Notes: a model not told the origin generated them from the letters alone. Numbered from the stretch's first letter, positions 1-9,210 are shown. The stretch is 64,000 bases of DNA from Dysgonomonas sp. 511 (GCF_010501105.1 NZ_QVMQ01000002.1:62001-126000); one strand, 5' to 3'. A program made the numbers and translations.

Positions 1-2413
1 GACGGGTAATTGTACCTATGGCTTTCACTTTATACGAAAGGTCTCCTATTTTGTTGCGGTGTGTCATTTCCAGGTCGAGACCGAAATGGCGTTCGCTGTC
101 AAGGTTTTCTCTCGGAGCTCTAGCACCTACCACTGTTGGGAGTTCTCCTGTATTACGGGCGAAAAGGCCTTCCTGCTTTCTATTAAAGTAATCTAATGAG
201 AATCCGAATAGTCCATTCCATCCCTCGAAGTCGACACCAATATCAAATGTTTTTGCTGTAAACCATGTAGAGTTAAGATTTTGCAGAGCCAGAGGGTTAT
301 AAGTTGTTACAAAGTTACCTCCAAATATATAGCCCGGTGCCCATTCTGCATAGTATCCCTTTTCTCCGTTCGGACTTGTTGCAGGATATTCATAACCCGT
401 TGCCCAGTCATATTCCAACGAACCATCGTATCCCATTTCCCCGTAGCTTGCACGGAATTTCAATTGGTTTACAAAAGAGAGTGCAGCTATTTCCTTGAAG
501 AAAGGTTCTTCCGACACGCGCCAGCCTAAAGAAGCTGAAGGGAAGAATCCCCATCTGTTATCCGGAGTGAACTTGGATGAGCCATCGTAACGGAACTGAA
601 CTTCGGCCAGATAACGGCTTCCGTATGCATAATTCAACCTGCCAATCCACGCAGAATAAGTATGGTCATAAACATCATTTTTGCCGCTGGACATACCACC
701 TTTTTGTGTATCATCGTCATGTCCCGAAGACAGGTATGGTGTTCCGAAAGCAAGGTCGCGTTGAGCATAGAAGTTATCTCCGGTTTGTTTTTGTCCTTCC
801 CAGCCTAATACACTACTTACAGTATGTTCTCCGAATGTACGGTTGTAGTTGATCAGAAATTGCCCCAAGGTTTGTTGTTTATCATACATTTCGCGGCGCA
901 TACGGGATGGAGAACCTTTTGAATATATTTGCTTGTTATATACATCATTAGCTTCGTCATAGGCATATTGATAGTATTCCTTACGGAACCTCTCATTATT
1001 ATCCATACGGTAATCGTAGCTAAATAGCCCCTTCAATGATAATCCTTTTAATACCGGAGTTATAGTTCCCAGATCGTAAGTAACAGATGCCGAAGACTGG
1101 AAGTATTTTTGCTTATATTTACGATGACCCGACATTTCCGAATCAATCCATGCCACAGGGTTTTCGTATTCTTCCAATCCTACGTAGCTCAACATCGTAT
1201 TTGCCGGGTCGGCATACGCTGGAAATAGTACGCCTTGCCTCCAGTAAGAACGGATGATCTGATGCGATTCTTCGTATGGGCTATTGCGTTCGTCCAAAAC
1301 GCCGCTCAGGTTAAGTTCGGCAGTCAATCCTCTGGCTATTTTAGTCGTTATATTAGAACGGACATTGAACTTTTCATAATTCAAATCCCCTGTTTTGAAG
1401 AAACCTTCCTGATATAGATAACCGGCACCAATATAATATTGAGTTTTTTCATTTCCGCCGGAAATACTAATATCGTGTTGGGTTTGAGGTGCGCTGCTGG
1501 CAAAGATCAACGAGTTCCAATCGGTGGTACGTTTTGTTCCGTTGCGGAAGGCTTCGAACCAACTTTCGTCATACATAGGCGCATAAGCACCATTGTTCTT
1601 TATGTTATTGTTCCTTTCGTTATACAATATCATTGTTTCGTACGGGTCGGCAAGTTCTGGCATTTTTGATGGCACTTGCAGGGTGTACGAGCCATTGTAA
1701 GTAACTGTTGTTTTCCCGTCTTTCGATCCTTTTTTCGTAGTTACCAGCAACACCCCGTTAGCTGCACGTACCCCATAGATAGCGGCAGAGGCATCTTTCA
1801 ACACAGAGATATCTTCAATATCATTGGCATTCAACCTTTGGAAATCATCTGTTGTGCGGGGAATACCATCGATAACAACCAGTGGCGCGCCCAGACCGCG
1901 AATATCGAAATTGTTTTTATACGATCCCGGCTCAGAGCTTTTTTGCCATACACGTACCCCGGCAATTTTTCCGGTAAGCATGTTCTGAGGGTTTTCATTC
2001 CTGGTCTTTATCATTTCTTCACCTTTGACACCAGCAACTGCTCCTGTTAAGGTCACTTTTTTCTGTACTCCGTAACCAACTACTATCACATCGTCGAGAG
2101 TAGTTTCGTCAACGTTCATTGTTACGTTGATCTGGCTGCGTCCATTCACTTTTTCTTCTTTTGGGGTGTAACCCAACAATCTGAAAACCAAGACAGCATC
2201 GGATGGCGCTTCAATTGTGTACCGGCCATCAATATCGGTAATGGCACCTACTGTCGTGTTTTTAATCGCCACACTAGCACCAATAACGGGCTCGTTGGTT
2301 TCATCCATCACTACACCCGATATGGTTCTATTTTGCGACCACAACGATACAGGTGCGAATGCAAGAAATAGCACCAATAAAATGCAAGAAGACAAGGAGT
2401 GCATTTTTTTCAT
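1..2413 (-). CDS. SusC/RagA-family TonB-dependent outer-membrane receptor, 3' end outside window
   Basis: Outer-membrane importer for glycans, powered by TonB. The frame stays open from 2413 to the left edge, so the C-terminal part of the barrel is missing. It begins with a signal peptide (start at 2413; an in-frame ATG at 2431 is less signal-like), then a carboxypeptidase-regulatory-like domain containing the motif NEPVIGASV. A plug domain follows, with VVIDGIPR, DIEDISVLKDASA and YGVRAANGVLLVTTK, the usual SusC plug signature, and then long aromatic-rich barrel segments. It lies 35 nt beyond the GH76 gene stop in the same direction, so it is probably the distal member of the mannan locus. 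SusD would be expected just outside the window. Substrate is inferred from the GH76/GH92 neighbours. Confidence 0.95.
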   Translation of the reverse strand, partial: MKKMHSLSSCILLVLFLAFAPVSLWSQNRTISGVVMDETNEPVIGASVAIKNTTVGAITDIDGRYTIEAPSDAVLVFRLLGYTPKEEKVNGRSQINVTMNVDETTLDDVIVVGYGVQKKVTLTGAVAGVKGEEMIKTRNENPQNMLTGKIAGVRVWQKSSEPGSYKNNFDIRGLGAPLVVIDGIPRTTDDFQRLNANDIEDISVLKDASAAIYGVRAANGVLLVTTKKGSKDGKTTVTYNGSYTLQVPSKMPELADPYETMILYNERNNNIKNNGAYAPMYDESWFEAFRNGTKRTTDWNSLIFASSAPQTQHDISISGGNEKTQYYIGAGYLYQEGFFKTGDLNYEKFNVRSNITTKIARGLTAELNLSGVLDERNSPYEESHQIIRSYWRQGVLFPAYADPANTMLSYVGLEEYENPVAWIDSEMSGHRKYKQKYFQSSASVTYDLGTITPVLKGLSLKGLFSYDYRMDNNERFRKEYYQYAYDEANDVYNKQIYSKGSPSRMRREMYDKQQTLGQFLINYNRTFGEHTVSSVLGWEGQKQTGDNFYAQRDLAFGTPYLSSGHDDDTQKGGMSSGKNDVYDHTYSAWIGRLNYAYGSRYLAEVQFRYDGSSKFTPDNRWGFFPSASLGWRVSEEPFFKEIAALSFVNQLKFRASYGEMGYDGSLEYDWATGYEYPATSPNGEKGYYAEWAPGYIFGGNFVTTYNPLALQNLNSTWFTAKTFDIGVDFEGWNGLFGFSLDYFNRKQEGLFARNTGELPTVVGARAPRENLDSERHFGLDLEMTHRNKIGDLSYKVKAIGTITR

Positions 2414-2448
2414 TTGTCGTGTTTCTATCATAATAATAATAATTTAAG

Positions 2449-3897
2449 TTAGTTTTCCTTTTCCAATTCGTAACGTGCTAACGTGGCATACTCTGCAGCA
2501 TAGGCAAATGTAAACATAGCCTCCGACTTGTTGTTGCCTTTGTCACGACTCCAGCCTACCAGCAAATTCGTAGGCAAAAAGCTTTTATAGGCAAAATTTT
2601 CATACCCATAGTCAAGGTTCTTCTGAAAACTTCCAATTGCTGTTGCTGCATTTTTGTATGACGGATATACATCTACATATCCACGCATTAACACTCCATT
2701 GAACCAATTGCTGAAACCATTTATATCATAAGTGTAACATCCCGGTTTAGAAGGTTCGGCTTTTGCAAAGTGTGAGAAACTTGCGTCTGTTAGTTTTTTT
2801 GCATCGTCGAGATACCCATTATCGCCGGTTACCCGGTACAGGTCTGCTGCTCCCGACAGCATTGTTCCGCTATTGTATGAAATTGCCGGTCCTACACGAT
2901 CGCGAAGCTGTGTATGGGCACGGTATTTTCGTCCATCTATAGTTTCATAAAGTACATCTCCGCTGCTACAGCCACCCATCATATCGTCGTATACACCATC
3001 GGGGCGCAACAAATGGCTTTTTTGGTATTCATATACTTTTTTGGCAAATTCCAGATAATAATCACTTTTTTTCACAGATGCCGTTTTGCGGCTTTTGTCG
3101 GCGGCGATGTACCTGTATGTAATTTCGTCGTTTTTGCCTTTATATAATTCGTGTAACCATACCAATGGGCTTACTATTGGGCCATTGCTGCACGAGTGCA
3201 TAGTTACGTAACCGGGGCCCCATGTGATTCCGCCATTTTCTTTACCATTGTTATCCAAGGTACAGTCCCAGCCATCCAACACATAGTCGGTAAGGTATTC
3301 GGCTTCTGTTAGGTAATCAGCCTTTCCTGTCAATTTGTACGCTTCCAATAGTTCGCGTATCAGCCATTGTTGGTCGTCATATACATTATTCTTGTTTTTG
3401 TCGCCTACTACATCGGCATGTCCTTTGTCGCCCCCTCTGGGTACAGCATATACCGACCATTGTTTAGTTTGTGTATATGAGGTCAATATATACGTCCCTT
3501 TGTAATAAGCTGCATTTTCGTACAACGTTTGCAATAGTTCGGTGTAACGGATGAAATGCTTGTTGTAAAGTTCGGCGTTGCCAAGCTCTTTATGGGCTTT
3601 CAGTCCATGTAATATTGCGTTTACTGCTTCTATAGAGCTGGTGTACATCCAAACACTGCCAACCTCTTCGGAGCGCAACCCGGTGTATGGGTTATAATAT
3701 CGTGCCATCTTCATTCCCGCTCCCTCAAAGTAGCATTCCACAGCATTATCTACTATTTCCATTGCCCGAAGGATATTCTGTTCGGCAAGGGTTGCAGCAG
3801 TTCCCGGTTTTTCTCCACTACCCGATCCATCGTCTGAGTCGCTGCAAGCACTTATTACGAACAGGAAGCAAAGGATTGTAATTACTATTTTTTTCAT
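2449..3897 (-). CDS. GH76-family alpha-1,6-mannanase lipoprotein
   Basis: Predicted endo-acting alpha-1,6-mannanase that cuts the backbone of fungal-type mannan. The start at 3897 gives an N-terminus MKKIVITILC ending in a lipobox around SAC, followed by an acidic DSDDGSGSG stretch typical of surface-exported Bacteroidota lipoproteins. The longer frame from 3942 would put 15 charged residues before the signal peptide. The consecutive Asp pair expected as GH76 catalytic residues is in YDDQQW (about residues 174-175). Aromatic-rich repeats of an (alpha/alpha)6 barrel follow (WGPGYVTMHS, YNSGTMLSGAADLY). The length, about 480 residues, suits the family. It sits between a surface lipoprotein and SusC on the same strand. 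Family recognised by motif. Confidence 0.88.
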   Translation of the reverse strand: MKKIVITILCFLFVISACSDSDDGSGSGEKPGTAATLAEQNILRAMEIVDNAVECYFEGAGMKMARYYNPYTGLRSEEVGSVWMYTSSIEAVNAILHGLKAHKELGNAELYNKHFIRYTELLQTLYENAAYYKGTYILTSYTQTKQWSVYAVPRGGDKGHADVVGDKNKNNVYDDQQWLIRELLEAYKLTGKADYLTEAEYLTDYVLDGWDCTLDNNGKENGGITWGPGYVTMHSCSNGPIVSPLVWLHELYKGKNDEITYRYIAADKSRKTASVKKSDYYLEFAKKVYEYQKSHLLRPDGVYDDMMGGCSSGDVLYETIDGRKYRAHTQLRDRVGPAISYNSGTMLSGAADLYRVTGDNGYLDDAKKLTDASFSHFAKAEPSKPGCYTYDINGFSNWFNGVLMRGYVDVYPSYKNAATAIGSFQKNLDYGYENFAYKSFLPTNLLVGWSRDKGNNKSEAMFTFAYAAEYATLARYELEKEN

Positions 3898-3980
3898 ATT
3901 ATTGGGGTATTTTTGTTCCCTTTGCGAGTCTTTTGCATACACCAGTGAACAAAAGACCCGCAGGGAGCAATATTATTTTA

Positions 3981-5810
3981 TTAATTCAGATCAACGCTAT
4001 AAAATACAAGTTTACTTTCGTCTCCATTTTGTTCACCTTTATACACACCGAAGGTCAGTACTACATTCTTTCCGTCGAATTGCGAAAGGTCGTAAACAAA
4101 TGAGGCGTAATCATTAGGATTATCTTTTCCACCCTTGTCGTGTTTAAACTTCCAACATCCATCCGCAGCAGCCGCTGCTTCTGTCGCAGTGTTTGATTCC
4201 GGCGATAGATGGGTGACAGTACCATTTTCTTCAACTGCCGATATTTTGAAGTAAGTATAGTTACTACCAAAATTACGGGTCTTAAGTGTCAGTTTATTAC
4301 TTCCTGCTGCTATAGCATATTTAGAATAGAAGTAAGATTCCGGTACTTTGGTATTTACAACACCATCTCCACCTTTTGTTTTAATCAAATAACCTTCGGA
4401 TGGGGTCACTTCAGGGTCTTTATTAAGAGGCATATATGCCCACTCATGTCCGATATGTGACACTGCGCGCCATGATTGATAAGCCGCAGGGTATCCTGAT
4501 GACATATTTACGTCTCTACCAGCTCCCTTCGGACTAATACCTGTAAATGATTTTTTAGTATGTACCATGGTGGAACGTACCATTTCTGTAGTTAGTTTCC
4601 ATCCATCTACAACTTCTTTTTCTGGCAACCAACCCCAGCCTTCTACTCTTTGGTTAGCAAAGCGGATGGCACGAAGCACCAGTTGTTTCCAGTAGTCTCC
4701 TGTTTCTTTACGATATATACCAATAGCTATAACAACTTCTTTACCTACGTATTCACTCAAGTCGAAGTCAAAATCAGTATAATCACCCGATCCATAAGTT
4801 TTAGTATCACCAACTTTTTTAGCTGTAGGTTCTGCTTGGCTAAGATCCACTACCTGTACACCAAAGTATGCAGGAGAGGCTGCATCTGCATTATGCGTAC
4901 GTACTCTTAATGAAAGGATTTTGTTATCTTCTGTAATTAGCTTACTACCATATGTAAATGAATCGAAGGTATCTAGGTTAGCAGGGTTTTCTCGTTGCTT
5001 TCCATCATTTTGGATACGCAATGTTGTACCTTCCCATTGTTCTTCCCAATTACCAACAAATGTCATTGAACAGAAATAGTTACAAGCCCAATCCCAATGC
5101 GGATAAGCATCGGCGTTACCACCACCACGGTATTCATTGTAGTACCATTTATCTGCATTTTGCAAATCGTTAATACCTAATCCCGGCAAAGGCTCAGAAC
5201 CACTCATCAATATGGTTCCCAGGTCAGCCACATTATTTACGAAATCGGCTTTACATACCGTTTTTTTCACTGTTACGTATTCAGCTTTGGTGAATGTTAC
5301 TGTATAGTCGTCTACTGACAAATATTCGAGAGCAAACGTACCATCAGTGGCACTTTCCATAGTTTTTTCGGCACTAATACTTACGGTAACTCCGGCAAGA
5401 GGCAGGCCATTATTGTTGCCATCTAACAGTTTACCTATAATTTTAGATTTGGCATCCACCATCGATAGGCTTATAGATGCTACTTTGTTCTCGTCAAACG
5501 AGTTAGCCAGAATCGTAGCACTAATTGTTACATAGCCTTCCTTTGCAAAGGATACAGCATGCTTTTCCATCGACACATTAGAAAAAGTGTATTTCCCATC
5601 AGATCCGGTTGTTGCGGATCCTTCCACATCAGTAATAGTAACTTCGACTCCCGAAATAGGCGATCCCATCAGGTCGGTAACAGTACCGCTGACAGTTCCA
5701 TAACCTACTATTGTAGAGTCATCGTCATCACTACAAGAACTTGCAAGGGACACTATAGTACCCAGCAAAAAAGCGAACATAAAAGTTCTTAAGATTCTAA
5801 TTCTTTTCAT
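3981..5810 (-). CDS. Surface lipoprotein with two regulatory-like Ig domains and a duplicated C-terminal beta-sandwich
   Basis: Probable surface glycan-binding lipoprotein of the mannan locus; no enzyme motif seen. The signal peptide ends at LASSC (Cys26), followed by DDDDS, a lipoprotein export-like acidic patch. Two carboxypeptidase-regulatory-like domains follow (about residues 37-108 and 122-200, with GTVTDLMGSPISGVEV and LPLAGVTVSI). The rest (212-609) looks like two copies of one beta-sandwich unit. Each ends in an aligned block: DFDLSEYVGKEVVIAIGIY...KLVLRAIRF-like near 348-385, and YDLSQFDGKNVVLTFGVY...KLVFYSVDL at 572-609. Unit 1 is rich in Trp (WDWACNYF, GWGWLP), compatible with sugar stacking. 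The role is inferred from position between GH92 and GH76. Confidence 0.6.
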   Translation of the reverse strand: MKRIRILRTFMFAFLLGTIVSLASSCSDDDDSTIVGYGTVSGTVTDLMGSPISGVEVTITDVEGSATTGSDGKYTFSNVSMEKHAVSFAKEGYVTISATILANSFDENKVASISLSMVDAKSKIIGKLLDGNNNGLPLAGVTVSISAEKTMESATDGTFALEYLSVDDYTVTFTKAEYVTVKKTVCKADFVNNVADLGTILMSGSEPLPGLGINDLQNADKWYYNEYRGGGNADAYPHWDWACNYFCSMTFVGNWEEQWEGTTLRIQNDGKQRENPANLDTFDSFTYGSKLITEDNKILSLRVRTHNADAASPAYFGVQVVDLSQAEPTAKKVGDTKTYGSGDYTDFDFDLSEYVGKEVVIAIGIYRKETGDYWKQLVLRAIRFANQRVEGWGWLPEKEVVDGWKLTTEMVRSTMVHTKKSFTGISPKGAGRDVNMSSGYPAAYQSWRAVSHIGHEWAYMPLNKDPEVTPSEGYLIKTKGGDGVVNTKVPESYFYSKYAIAAGSNKLTLKTRNFGSNYTYFKISAVEENGTVTHLSPESNTATEAAAAADGCWKFKHDKGGKDNPNDYASFVYDLSQFDGKNVVLTFGVYKGEQNGDESKLVFYSVDLN

Positions 5811-6245
5811 GTCATCTGCATTATTAAGATTAAAGAGATTAAATAAAGGTTTTTTAATAAATTATCAGGTGTAGGATTTAATGCTATTTAGTATTGATTA
5901 TCGGTTGTAAAATTGATGGTTGTCAACCATGCATATCTTTTAAATCGTAAATTAAGAATTGACTTATCTTAAAAAAACAAATATTCGTTTACATTCATAA
6001 CCATGCAGTTATGAATGTAAACGAATATTTACCCTGTGGCAACGGAATTTTCCTATTGCCTGTATTAGTGCTTTTTTGTAATTTAACTGGTTTCTCTCTC
6101 TCTTTCTTTTTCTCTCTCTAATAAAAATATATCTAACTCCCAAATTTTCAGAAGACAAAGAGAGTGAGACTAGAGCAATATTTTGTGTTTTATTGTACAT
6201 AAAAGAGATTTACAGTTATGTTGTTTTTCTTTCTGTTTTATAGTT
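5811..6245. other. Intergenic region between GH92 and the surface lipoprotein
   Basis: 435 bases without a supportable gene. It is AT-rich and carries a 23-bp perfect hairpin at 5979-6030 (listed separately) and a pyrimidine CT tract at about 6091-6120. The only ORF (63 codons, minus strand, 6009-6200) overlaps the hairpin and the low-complexity tract and looks spurious. The spacing suggests that the lipoprotein-GH76-SusC part may have its own promoter or an attenuator here. Confidence 0.6.
5979..6030. terminator. Perfect 23-bp inverted repeat with 6-nt loop
   Basis: Arms 5979-6001 and 6008-6030 are exact reverse complements, with loop CATGCA. The arms are AT-rich with no clear T tract on the minus-strand exit side beyond TTGTTTTTTT. 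In the minus-strand transcript it lies downstream of GH92 and upstream of the lipoprotein gene, so it could be an intra-operon terminator or mRNA stabiliser. A DNA-level operator is also possible. Confidence 0.55.
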
Positions 6246-8525
6246 TTATTTCGCAGTTGAAAAAGAGTAAGGGAAATCGCTTGGGTTAGTGCCTCTGCCT
6301 TTGTTTGCTGTAGCTGACATTGTGAAATCTATAGTTGTTCCATTTATTAACAAATCGTGTGTCAGATAATTTTTATTATGGGTTTTTCCATCAATATCGA
6401 GAGACTCTACATAGCGTTTATCTTTGCCGTTATTTTGCGCATTAACAACTATTTTCTTTCCATTTTCGAGATGAACAGTCATCGTTTTGAATAAAGGAGA
6501 GCCTAATATATATTGATCGGTCCCGGGGCATACCGGATAAAATCCCATAGCGGAAAACACATACCAGGCTGAGGTCTGCCCATTGTCTTCGTCGCCACAA
6601 TAACCATCGGGAGTAGGAGTATAAAGTTTATCCATCACCTCGCGCAACCTATATTGAGCCTTCCAGGGTTCACCTGAATAGTTGTATAGATAAATCATGT
6701 GTTGTATCGGTTGATTGCCGTGTGCATAGTTGCCCATATTCATAATTTGCATCTCACGTATTTCGTGAATCACTGCGCCATAATAACTTTCGTCGAACAA
6801 AGGTGGCACATTGAATACCGAATCCATCATCTGATTGAAGCCATCTTTTCCTCCCATCAGGTCGATCAATCCTTGCGGGTCGTGAAATACCGACCATGTG
6901 TAGTGCCAGCTATTGCCTTCGGTGAAAGCATCACCCCACTTTAGAGGATTGAAGGGTGACTGAAATACACCGTCTTCGTTTTTACCCCTCATCAATTTAT
7001 GGCTCGGATCAAAGATGTTTTTATAATTCATTGCGCGTTTGGCAAATATGTCTATTTCTTTTTTAGGTTTCCCCAGTTTTTTGCCCAACTGATAGATACA
7101 CCAGTCGTCATAAGCATATTCGAGCGTGCGTGCTGCACTTTCGTGAACGCCGACATTATATGGCACATATCCCAGTTTGTTATAGTATTGATAACCTTTA
7201 CGCCCTGATGCTGTGCGATCTAAGTAATCGTTTGCTCCGTGTACGACAGCTTTCCACAAAGTTTCGATATCATATCCGCGAAGCCCTTTCAGGTAAGCAT
7301 CTGCAACTACAGAGGCCGAATTGTTGCCTACCATGCAATCTCTATGGCCAGGGCTTGCCCACTCTGGCAGAAAGCCACTTTCTTTATAGGTATTGACCCA
7401 ACCTTCTTGCATTTTTTCGCTCATCGAAGGATATACCAGGTTGAGAAAAGGGAACAGGGAACGGAATGTATCCCAAAAGCCTGTATCGGTAAACATATAG
7501 CCCGGCAAAACGTCTCCGTTATATGGGCTGTAATGCATTATTTTACCCTGAGCATCTATTTCATAGAAACTTCGAGGGAAGAGCACTGTGCGATAAAGGC
7601 AGGAATAGAAGGTCCTTAAATTGTCAATGTTGTCATCTTCAATTACAATCTTACCTAATACCCCGTTCCATTCATTCCTGCCTTGTTCTTTTATATCTTC
7701 GAATGTTTTATTCTCCAATTCTTTTAAATTGAGTTCGGCCTGTTCGAAACTGATAAATGACGACGCCACGTGTGCATGTACTTTTTCACCCCTCTTTGTA
7801 GCAAAGCCGATGATAGCTCCGGCATGGTCGCTGGCTACTTCTTTGGCAGAAGTGTTAATATTATTTTTTGATACGGAAGCTGTATATGTAAAGGGTTTGT
7901 CGAAAACGATTACAAAGTAATTTTTAAAATTGTCGGGTACTCCTCCTGTGTTTTTGGTTGTATAACCTATAATCTTATTTTCTTCAGGTATAATCTTTAC
8001 ATACGAACCGTTATCGAATGCATCTACAACAATATATGATTGGTCATTGTCAGGAAATGTAAAGCGAAACATAGCTGATCTGGAAGTTGGAGTAATTTCT
8101 GTCACAACATCATGATCTGCCAGATAGACTTTGTAGTAATAAGGTTTTACAGTTTCGGCTTTGTGCGAAAACCAGCTGGCTCTTTCATCCTGATCGAAAA
8201 CCACCTTTCCTGTAACTGGCATAATAGCAAACTGCCCGTAATCGTTCATCCAAGGGCTTGGCTGATGAGTTTGCTTAAATCCTCTTATTTTGTCTGCATC
8301 GTAAGTGTACGCCCATCCGTCACCTATTTTACCTGTTTGAGGAGTCCAAAAATTCATACCCCACGGCAAAGCAATGGCCGGATATGTATTCCCGGTTGAT
8401 AACGAATGTTTAGATAATGTTCCCATCAATGGGTTTACGTAATCTACCGGATAATCATTTGCTTTTACATAAATAAAAGCACTACAGAAAATAAGGATTA
8501 GCAATATTCCTTTTTTCATTGGCAT
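6246..8525 (-). CDS. GH92-family exo-alpha-mannosidase (alpha-1,2 type predicted)
   Basis: Calcium-dependent inverting alpha-mannosidase that trims mannose from mannan or N-glycans, periplasmic or surface. Signal peptide MKKGILLILIFCSAF precedes the beta-sandwich domain (VDYVNPLMGT). The (alpha/alpha)6 catalytic domain includes EGNSWHYTW (Glu536, expected general acid) and CGDEDNGQTSAWYVFS (Asp645 and Asp647, expected base pair). From memory of BT3990 (Glu533, His584-Glu585, Asp642, Asp644), spacing matches with a constant +3 offset. The His587-Glu588 pair associated with alpha-1,2 specificity is therefore retained. At 759 residues it is full length. It is the most upstream gene of the minus-strand mannan locus. 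No regulator is adjacent. Confidence 0.94.
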   Translation of the reverse strand: MPMKKGILLILIFCSAFIYVKANDYPVDYVNPLMGTLSKHSLSTGNTYPAIALPWGMNFWTPQTGKIGDGWAYTYDADKIRGFKQTHQPSPWMNDYGQFAIMPVTGKVVFDQDERASWFSHKAETVKPYYYKVYLADHDVVTEITPTSRSAMFRFTFPDNDQSYIVVDAFDNGSYVKIIPEENKIIGYTTKNTGGVPDNFKNYFVIVFDKPFTYTASVSKNNINTSAKEVASDHAGAIIGFATKRGEKVHAHVASSFISFEQAELNLKELENKTFEDIKEQGRNEWNGVLGKIVIEDDNIDNLRTFYSCLYRTVLFPRSFYEIDAQGKIMHYSPYNGDVLPGYMFTDTGFWDTFRSLFPFLNLVYPSMSEKMQEGWVNTYKESGFLPEWASPGHRDCMVGNNSASVVADAYLKGLRGYDIETLWKAVVHGANDYLDRTASGRKGYQYYNKLGYVPYNVGVHESAARTLEYAYDDWCIYQLGKKLGKPKKEIDIFAKRAMNYKNIFDPSHKLMRGKNEDGVFQSPFNPLKWGDAFTEGNSWHYTWSVFHDPQGLIDLMGGKDGFNQMMDSVFNVPPLFDESYYGAVIHEIREMQIMNMGNYAHGNQPIQHMIYLYNYSGEPWKAQYRLREVMDKLYTPTPDGYCGDEDNGQTSAWYVFSAMGFYPVCPGTDQYILGSPLFKTMTVHLENGKKIVVNAQNNGKDKRYVESLDIDGKTHNKNYLTHDLLINGTTIDFTMSATANKGRGTNPSDFPYSFSTAK

Positions 8526-9088
8526 AGATTTATGAATATTTATTATTATTTAATTATCTTGAAAGAACAAATCGGCATAGAGCAACTTTTGTGTAGTGCA
8601 AATAAAGGTTCTTTAAATTATTTTTATGATTATTTAAAGGTTAAATATGGATTATCAGACAAAAATATGCATTAATCATGCAGTGTTAAGGTTAGTTCGA
8701 GATCGGTTTAAAAGATAGCCAATTTACTCTTGATCTGGACAATAAAGTAATGGCATTAGCAAAAATAGAAAAACGCAAATATATTCTTAAGGCCTTTGAA
8801 AAACGGAGATACCCGCCAACAGTTATTAACCAGAAGCAGGCATATCGTGATGAATTTATTTGATGTAATAACAAAAAAAACGTTTACTGTTACAATGTGG
8901 GATGAATGGGATGAAGATGTAGTTTTCGGGGTGAGCCAAAAAGATGTGGTGCAAATGTGGTGTATTTTCAAAAAAGGAAGAATAAATATACTTGCAAATC
9001 CTAATCGTGCACATATCGAAACAAGGCTAGCTAAATCCCTCAAATTTTTACATTGATCCCAAACCAACGAGTTAAGAGGTATAGAAAT
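8526..9088. other. Gene-poor region with a possible decayed coding fragment
   Basis: About 560 bases between GH92 and the tRNA terminator. On the plus strand a frame with no good start (about 8700-8863) runs into KIEKRKYILKAFEKRRYPP-like sequence and stops exactly where a second frame begins (ATG 8850). This arrangement looks like a degraded gene or two tiny overlapping ORFs. I recognise neither. No strong promoter motif is seen. Confidence 0.4.
8850..9056 (+). CDS. Small hypothetical protein (68 aa), doubtful
   Basis: A 68-codon frame starting MNLFDVITKK and ending AKSLKFLH. The composition is protein-like (acidic WDEWDEDVVFG, then a basic C-terminus with LANPNRAHIETRL), but no family is recognised. 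It overlaps the end of another short frame by 14 nt, and a longer TTG-started version (8796) exists. It could equally be the tail of a decayed gene. The low score reflects the lack of a clear ribosome binding site and the overlapping open frame on the opposite strand. Confidence 0.3.
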   Translation: MNLFDVITKKTFTVTMWDEWDEDVVFGVSQKDVVQMWCIFKKGRINILANPNRAHIETRLAKSLKFLH

Positions 9089-9119
9089 TAAAAAAGGAGA
9101 GAGTTTTTCAACTTTCTCC
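9089..9119 (-). terminator. Rho-independent terminator of tRNA-Leu
   Basis: Stem 9096-9105 / 9110-9119 (GGAGAAAGTT with AACTCTCTCC on the minus strand, one mismatch), tight 4-nt loop, followed by a T run on the minus strand. It lies 7 nt downstream of the tRNA 3' end. Confidence 0.85.
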
Positions 9120-9126
9120 TCCTCAG

Positions 9127-9210
9127 TACCCAGAGCCGGGATCGAACCGGCATGGAAATGAATCCACTGGTGTTTGAGACCAGCGCGTCTACCAATTCCG
9201 CCATCTGGGC
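9127..9210 (-). tRNA. tRNA-Leu, anticodon CAA
   Basis: 84-nt cloverleaf read on the minus strand. The acceptor stem is GCCCAGA / TCTGGGT. The D-arm has GGCGGAATTGGTAGACGCGC. The anticodon stem CTGGT / ACCAG encloses loop CTCAAAC, giving anticodon CAA (decodes UUG). A long class II variable arm (GGATTCATTTCC region) and a T-arm GGTTCGATCCC follow. CCA is not encoded. Discriminator base is A. A terminator follows directly. Confidence 0.95.

Noticed and set aside
6091..6120. CT-rich tract as a phase-variable microsatellite
   Set aside because: The repeat is interrupted (CTCTCTCTTTCTTTTTCTCTCTC) and lies outside any reading frame or recognised promoter, so slippage would have no evident effect.
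6687..6725. GH92 has Gln in the GNQP motif where some family members have Glu, suggesting altered specificity such as mannose-phosphate uncapping
   Set aside because: By spacing from Glu536 and Asp645, the specificity pair aligns with His587-Glu588, which is conserved. Gln605 is a different position and I recall GNQP in many ordinary GH92 proteins.
9127..9210. Attachment-site duplication of the tRNA-Leu 3' end
   Set aside because: I saw no second copy of the tRNA 3' segment in the neighbouring sequence and no integrase.
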